Origin: Ectobius pallidus
Lineage: Eukaryota > Arthropoda > Insecta > Blattodea > Ectobiidae
Direction of reading: 5' to 3'
Length of the DNA: 64,000 bases
NCBI GenBank assembly: GCA_964059195.1
Contig: CAXKWD010000009.1
Coordinates: 152,656,778-152,720,777 of the forward strand
Below, piece after piece: positions 58,641-64,000 of the stretch (positions are counted from its first letter, which is position 1; each line of letters starts with the position of its first letter). The notes under the pieces were generated by a model that saw only the letters and a program-made list of their open reading frames with translations, was not told the DNA's origin and made no database searches. Made by a program: the position numbers and the translations under genes.

Positions 58641-60700
58641 CCTCACCTCCAGCAGAGAGATTACTATAAGAATGTGATAATTTTTTAATAATTAACTATC
58701 AAAGAGTTTTATCTTATATTTGGTCCCCAAATACAGTTACCCCTTCACAATCTAGACGTGTTTAATGGGTTTGGTGGTGAAAGTGTTTTATTCTCTAACC
58801 AATGAGCTTGCAACACACAGTTCTCCATTGCAATAACTTCTCCAGAAATGATGAGACCGTGTTAAACAATCATGTGTATTTTAAGACCAGGGTTATTGGT
58901 GTCCTAAACCAAATATCACATTAAGTTACTCTAATACTCATTTCTTCAGACCTCAATACATACAGAGCATGGAGTCTCCTTGTAACATTCAGGTTAGGCC
59001 TGTATCATTTACTGCAAACTCTAACCTCAAAACAATGAAGGAAGAATCTTGCTTTAAATTTCAGAATTTATCCTTTATAAACAATAATAATAATAATAAT
59101 ATGTGGAGATCTTTCTTTCCACATCTCAAGTGGGGCAGTTGTCAGATCAGCTGCTTGAACTCTATGTTTCATTTCCATCGTACACCCCTAAGGACAATCA
59201 TAAATGCACCTCAAAACTGCTTGAAGTGCCTCTGCAATATTGTAGGTGTTAGTGGATTTATTTTGTGAACAAAGTTAATAACCCAGGTTTTTGTATTATT
59301 TGTATTTAATTAAAGACTGTTTCCTTTTACATATGCACTGAGTTAAGTGTACATAGCTGATCCTGCTGTGATGACGCAGTTTATTGTCTGTGTTCTCAGT
59401 CACACGATCGTTGTGTTTAGCCATGGAGAGCAGAGGAAGACGCTTGGTAGTGTTAGCACTCCAATCAGAAACTTCAGGTAGTACATTGTCAATTCGTATT
59501 CCTTTATTATTAGAACAGCTTACTCTTATTGTTAACCAATGGCTACCAACAAAATTATATACTAGCTTGCATACATCGTGTTTATTGTCATTTTATTTTG
59601 CAGATAATGATTTGTTGAAAGTACTACCCGCGCGCGATTTCTTGAGCGCTCAGCTCCCTAGTCCTCATTCGGTAGGTTTCGTTCAACTTCATAGGTAAAG
59701 CTGACAACATTGAAACACGAAGTACGCTATACACCCTGACATCTAGTGGCATCAATACTAAGCTTTCATTCTGTCTCAGGATCCTTATTTATTTATTGAC
59801 ATTATCTTTTCTGGCGCATGGAGTTATGTGGAAAAATACAATTTTTCGAATTGCTTATTTCACAAACACGTCATTGTACATCCAACAATTTCCTCGCCTC
59901 TTTAAGAATTCCGTATGTGCTAATTTCTGATACTCCCGTGAACTCTGATGAAAATTGAGCAAACTTTACACAAAATGCATTAAATACGTTTAAAATTAAG
60001 CCTATAGTTTTCTACAATTTTAGACGCCTTACCTCTCTTATGTTTTACAACACGAAATGGTGAACCATGTTCTGCTAATACTCTTCTTTATGCTTAAAAC
60101 TAGTCATCCAGTGTAAAAATATTGACCCTATTTATATAACATTCTCTTCCCGGAGGAAAATGATTTATTTGATAACTAAAGCCTTATGAGTTATGACGTG
60201 TTATTAATTGTTAAGCAATACCGTCACCACGTTATATTATTGGACTGCATTAAAATCGTTGTCTATTAAATGTCACTACATAGAATAGCGAGGATGATTC
60301 ATCGGAAATAATTATCCAATTTGGCATCCACACTTACGCTGTTGACGTGCGCTTACCATTTGCGTGATTCTGCTGAAATGTGATTTCTTTGGTTGACAAC
60401 ACTGCAGAAAGACTGGTGGAGTAGCTATGTTTTGTTCCCCCCAACCCTCACTCCCCCGTAAATCCCATGGTAAGATGTCTATTGATATTGGATAAAATCG
60501 GTTGGCCTGTTTCGGAGTAATGCTCAATTTAGTGCCTATTTTATAGTAATATACGTATTCAAAAGAATTTACGAAATGCAAATCAGGTATCATGACAACA
60601 TAGCCTATTCTTTTACTGTGATCTTATAAGGCTTTGGAAATTAAAATACAGTTAGCTATGACAAATAACACTATTGCTTTGCATGCGCTTATCCAACTAG
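58641..60700. other. No confirmed gene; (AAT)n microsatellite at 59,082-59,101
   Basis: Mostly AT-rich unique-looking DNA. The only codon-like stretch is GCCATGGAGAGCAGAGG at 59,420, with a splice-donor-like TTCAG/GTAGTA about 55 bp later, too short to name. A short trinucleotide run lies at 59,082-59,101. No RNA gene recognised. Confidence 0.4.
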
Positions 60701-60710
60701 ACTGTTAAAC

Positions 60711-60840
60711 TGACCCAGGTGGCCGAGATGGTAACGTCTTGGCCTCACGTTCTGGAGTTCCATGTTTCAAATCCCGAAACCAGCCAGTTTGACTTTTTTT
60801 TTTTTTTTTTTGGTATCTTTATGTGAGTGTACGATTGTGA
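60711..60840 (+). mobile_element. tRNA-derived SINE
   Basis: TGGCCGAGATGG (60,720-60,731) fits the pol III A box, and GTTTCAAATCC (60,764-60,774) fits the B box at tRNA-like spacing of about 32 bp; the head resembles a tRNA-Ser/Leu type sequence. A run of 18 T (60,794-60,811) follows, which would act as a pol III terminator. The acceptor stem does not pair, so it is not a working tRNA gene. The 3' limit is uncertain. Confidence 0.65.
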
Positions 60841-61640
60841 AGATATCACAAATCTGTACAGTTCAGCTGATGTTGGAAGATTTTAATCTGATTAAAAAAA
60901 TGTAGACCTTTGTTCTTCCGTAAGCCCTGCTTAATGAATAAATCTGGAGCTTAACTTGGAAATCAATTTAAAAAAACATATTCTTATCATAATCGCAGTC
61001 ATAACTGATTAAACAAAAACATACTGGCACTTTGTTACATCAGTTTACCTGATTTAATTTTATATTATTCCATGCTTAATAGTTCAAAGAAATGAAAATG
61101 CTTCACATGAAAAAATTAACAAGTCTGGATCAGGCTATAGTTTTAAAAGTAGAGTTGTGCTTTATTTCTCAATTATTTCTGAAGGGTTAAAATGCTTAAC
61201 TGAAAACAAGCCAGAAGTGGACTGAAGAGAGAAAGGAAGTTCACTGAAGAAGAATGTGAAAATATTGGGCGAAGGTTACAGACTACAGCAAAAACAGTTG
61301 AAATCACGTGGTGTATAGCTGGTTGAATCAATATTAAAAGAAATACTAAGGGCTTCTAAGCCCAATACCAATTAGTGTAATTCAAACCACTCAGGAGAAG
61401 GTGGCTTGGAAATCTGGAAATCTTTATTGAAAGATTGAGATAATGAAGCATTGTTACACAAAACTACCTTCTGAAAGTGTTAGTACACACCAGGGCAGTA
61501 GCGGCTATTCAGGGGAAGATGGTGAAGAACAAATTCACCTACCATTTCCTACTTATTTGATTCTAATTTTATTTATAATTATTTTTATGATCATAATTAT
61601 TATATTAGAATTATTATCGTTATTACTTTTACTGTTATTC
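60841..61640. other. No gene seen; AT-rich
   Basis: AT-rich DNA, with an (ATT)-rich low-complexity tract at about 61,557-61,645 that creates a hydrophobic pseudo-frame. No exon, repeat end or RNA gene recognised. Confidence 0.5.
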
Positions 61641-61797
61641 TCGTAAGATGAAATTCAGTAATATATTGTTTGAATGTTCGCGCCAGAGACAGCGTTCCGC
61701 AGTTCCTCAACATTCACCAGGAGGGCAATCACGGAACACCAATGGGCTGGGCGAAGAACAAACTTTCCAGCTTCTCTTGCTCTTCTTGTTTACAGCG

Positions 61798-61811
61798 GTT
61801 GCTATGGCAAC
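61798..61811 (-). promoter_or_regulatory. X-box (RFX-factor binding site), second copy
   Basis: The minus strand reads GTTGCCATAGCAAC, an exact canonical X-box. It sits in a GC-richer island (61,670-61,960) unlike its AT-rich surroundings, which could be a promoter or first-exon region. Overlapping plus-strand frames of 95 and 85 codons cross it, but neither resembles a known protein. Confidence 0.5.
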
Positions 61812-62201
61812 GCGTAGAAAATTTTCCCCGCCACTCCACCCTCTCTTCGGGATATACGTCATATTTGAAGCAGAGAATTTTTGGTCTTCATGCCTCCTTG
61901 CCTATACTCACCGAGCTAAGCCGATAGATTTATGACTACTTGTCTCCCCGGCTGGGACCGTCTAAATGACACTTCTTTCCTAAATACTGTAGTTTTCCTA
62001 TAAAGTAAAATAAATTTAGCTCTGATTCTATTTTCTAAGTTTTATTAAGTAAGATAAGAAGGCATTATATTTCCTCGCTTTTTTGGGGGGGGGACTACAT
62101 TTTTTCAGATTCTTAATTGAGAATCCCACTAATAATTTTAAAGTACTGTAGCAGGGAAGCAAATGGAAAGTAAGTTTTATGTTTTGAACACAGTCATTCT
62201 A

Positions 62202-62414
62202 AAACTAAACTAAACTCCGTGGCGCTACATCCCTGGAGGGACTTGGCCTACCACCCGACCGCTGCATCATCTCCCGTAGGCAGATGGCAGGATTGGGGGG
62301 CATGTGGTCAGCATCCGACACCCACGGCCGTTAATGGTGGTTTTCTGGACCGGAGCCGCTACTTCTCTATCAAGTAGCTCCTCAGTTTGGAATCACGAGG
62401 CTGAGTGCACCCCT
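62202..62414 (-). mobile_element. SINE (5'-truncated) with perfect 14-bp target duplication
   Basis: Flanked by ACACAGTCATTCTA at 62,188-62,201 and 62,415-62,428. The left side carries AAACTAAACTAAACT, the complement of an AGTTT-repeat 3' tail, so the element lies on the minus strand. The body (CCGTGGCGCTACATCCCTGG ... GAGGCTGAGTGCACCCC on the plus strand) matches a widespread insect SINE body that I recognise. Its tRNA head is missing, hence 5' truncation. The 67-codon plus frame over it is not a gene. Confidence 0.85.
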
Positions 62415-62428
62415 ACACAGTCATTCTA

Positions 62429-63060
62429 CTCTGATGAATATTCGTGGGAACATGCATTCCCTCCAAATTGTCAGTCTGTTCCATGTGTTGCTATGTGTCA
62501 GTTGTGATTGTTCGTAACGTATATTTAAGAGTGATTTCACTTTATTAGTTCAGGTGAGCTTCAGTTAAAAAAAATGCTTTTTACTTTCATTGTGTTTGGC
62601 AATATAAATTTATCACAAGCTGTAATGTAAAACTGAATCTGTTAAAACGGATACATACTCCCTTTAGTCGTTGGAGAGAGTATAATAAGAGAAAAGTTAA
62701 ATTTCCAGGCTAGCAAGCCATACAAAGACAAATTAAACGCTTCGTGGTACAACCAGCACCAGTGGTTATGTAGGAACTATTACATTAAAAAGCTATGCTG
62801 TTGGCCATGCCTTCACCTTAGGCATGGAATGAAACTGGAGTCTGTGAATTTTTAAATGTTATTCATGCTCTGGAGGATAGGAGGATCAACTTGACATACA
62901 ACAAATAGGTAAGCAATGTAACATAATAACATGCACGTAGGCCTATGTGCATTGATAGCAGGGATAAATATAAAGCCACCTCCTTCCCCTTGTGGGAGAA
63001 CTTTGCACTGTATTTCCTACTGTTAATGCACCGACATGAACTTTGCAAACCTTGATTTGA
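62429..63060. other. No gene seen
   Basis: Intronic or intergenic sequence. It includes a short inverted GGCATGGCCTTCACC/TTAGGCATGG-type pattern near 62,800-62,830. No exon or RNA gene recognised. Confidence 0.45.
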
Positions 63061-63065
63061 GGGGA

Positions 63066-63215
63066 GTCACATTTTTACCCCCCACCACTTAAGCACAACT
63101 CCGCCGGGGGGGGGGGGGACCTAGGATGTCATATTGGGCAACAAATGAAAACAATAAAACCTTTTGTAGCAATTATTTCCGATTCGTCTAATTTTTTGGT
63201 TTTACACTACTGGAC
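63066..63215 (+). repeat. Direct repeat, copy 1 (G13 run inside)
   Basis: CACATTTTTACCCCCCACCACTTAAGCACAACTCCGCC-type sequence, then a G13 run, CCTAGGATGTCATATTGGGCAACAAATGA, and AATAAAACCTTTTGTAGCAATTATTTCCGATT (only pieces quoted). It is repeated about 481 bp later. Between the copies a second, diverged pair starts at about 63,239 and 63,405 (AACGGGTGGTCCAA / AACGGGTTGTCCAA). No protein recognised. Confidence 0.7.
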
Positions 63216-63546
63216 TAAATGTAGAACTTTACGGAAACGGGTGGTCCAACAAATTCACTTTTAATCTCATCAAACGCAGAATTTATTCCTTTATTACTTT
63301 TGTATGGACCACTTTATTGATAAATGGGTTAAGTTAGATGATATTACCAAAAAGCAGAACTTAAAACGAAAATTTGTCCAACTTTGATGAGCAGTATTAT
63401 GTGAACGGGTTGTCCAAAAAATATGTGTTTAGTCTCATTCAATGCAGAATGTAATGCCCTACAACTTTTAATACCACCATGTTTTCGATATCGTGAGTCC
63501 TTTACGAGATATAACCGTAAAACCGCAAAACTACCCCATTGGGGGC

Positions 63547-63700
63547 CACATTTTTACCCCCCACCACTTATGCACAACTCCGCCGAGGGGGAAAACCTAG
63601 GATAGTCATATTGGGCAACAAATGAAGCCATTAAAACAATAAAACCTTTTGTAGCAATTATTTCCGATTTGGATTTTAATTCTACTGGACTACAGGTACA
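63547..63700 (+). repeat. Direct repeat, copy 2
   Basis: Near-identical partner of 63,066-63,215. The G run is only four to five bases here, and an extra GCCATTAAAACAAT duplication precedes AAACCTTTTG. DNA from 63,700 to the window end is AT-rich, with nothing recognised. Confidence 0.7.
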
Positions 63701-64000
63701 AATAAGAATAGTACAGCTATACGAAGTTAGGAAAAAGTTTGTCTGACTGAGAAAAAAGGAGTCTAGCAGATATAACTTAGATTATGCTTGAAAGGTTTTT
63801 AATTTTACATTTCTAGGTATGATTACTTATTCCAGGTAAATTATTCTAAATTATGGAAGGAGACTTGAAAAGAATAGACTTTATTATATTTTGCGATATT
63901 CGTCTTGACTTAGAAAAATAAATTTCACAATTAGATCAACGTGCAGTTTTGTATTTTCTAGATTTATTTTACATGAAATTAAGTTAAATTAAACGTCTAC

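Noticed and set aside
59384..59698. 104-codon plus frame containing GCCATGG start context and a possible donor
   Set aside because: The start context and donor-like GTAGTA are suggestive, but no protein family or partner exon could be found.
60711..60790. Functional tRNA gene
   Set aside because: A and B boxes are present, but the acceptor and anticodon stems do not pair and a long T-run follows; SINE head instead.
61443..61646. 67-codon frame with a hydrophobic tail
   Set aside because: The tail is translated from an (ATT)-rich low-complexity tract.

Overview
The window is animal nuclear DNA, almost certainly from a large-genome insect. It has no bacterial-style genes. Instead it holds decayed C2H2 zinc-finger repeats, spliced exons, and layers of transposon debris (SINEs with pol III boxes, a Penelope-like GIY-YIG fragment, piggyBac-, pogo- and Harbinger-like elements). 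A cockroach/termite or related hemimetabolous insect is my best guess, and that is inference.

Bases 1-48,311 are a zinc-finger-derived macro-repeat. The basic unit is about 2.94 kb: four blocks of about 665 bp, each roughly eight 84-bp fingers that are frameshifted and stop-ridden, followed by a spacer of about 640 bp that contains a 52-bp sub-repeat able to form hairpins. Nine near-identical units run head to tail from the left edge to about 24.6 kb. From there the array becomes irregular: extra blocks, a 920-bp DNA transposon with perfect 25-bp inverted ends, and a LINE/SINE tail. It turns back on itself at about 40.19 kb, flips again at a perfect palindrome at 45.69 kb, and ends in scraps at 48.3 kb. 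No unit encodes an intact protein; the longest frame is 123 codons.

Bases 48.3-55.3 kb are transposon graveyard. They hold a Penelope-like GIY-YIG C-terminus; a 2.67-kb DNA transposon with TATA-flanked inverted ends, a rotted gene of a family known to me only as uncharacterised hypothetical proteins, and six copies of a 13-mer near its ends; and a pogo/Tigger-type MITE.

Bases 55.5-57.4 kb hold the one recognisable host gene: three minus-strand exons of RAD1, a subunit of the 9-1-1 DNA-damage checkpoint clamp. The middle exon is split by a 602-bp piggyBac-like MITE with a TTAA target duplication. Removing the MITE and one TTAA restores the RAD1 reading frame exactly. The amino-terminal and carboxy-terminal exons were not found. 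On the opposite strand, inside RAD1, an X-box (RFX site) lies just before a possible short first exon with a strong splice donor.

Bases 57.7-64 kb are intronic or intergenic, with an RTE-like LINE remnant, two SINEs (one with a perfect 14-bp target duplication), a second X-box, and a duplicated repeat at the right edge.
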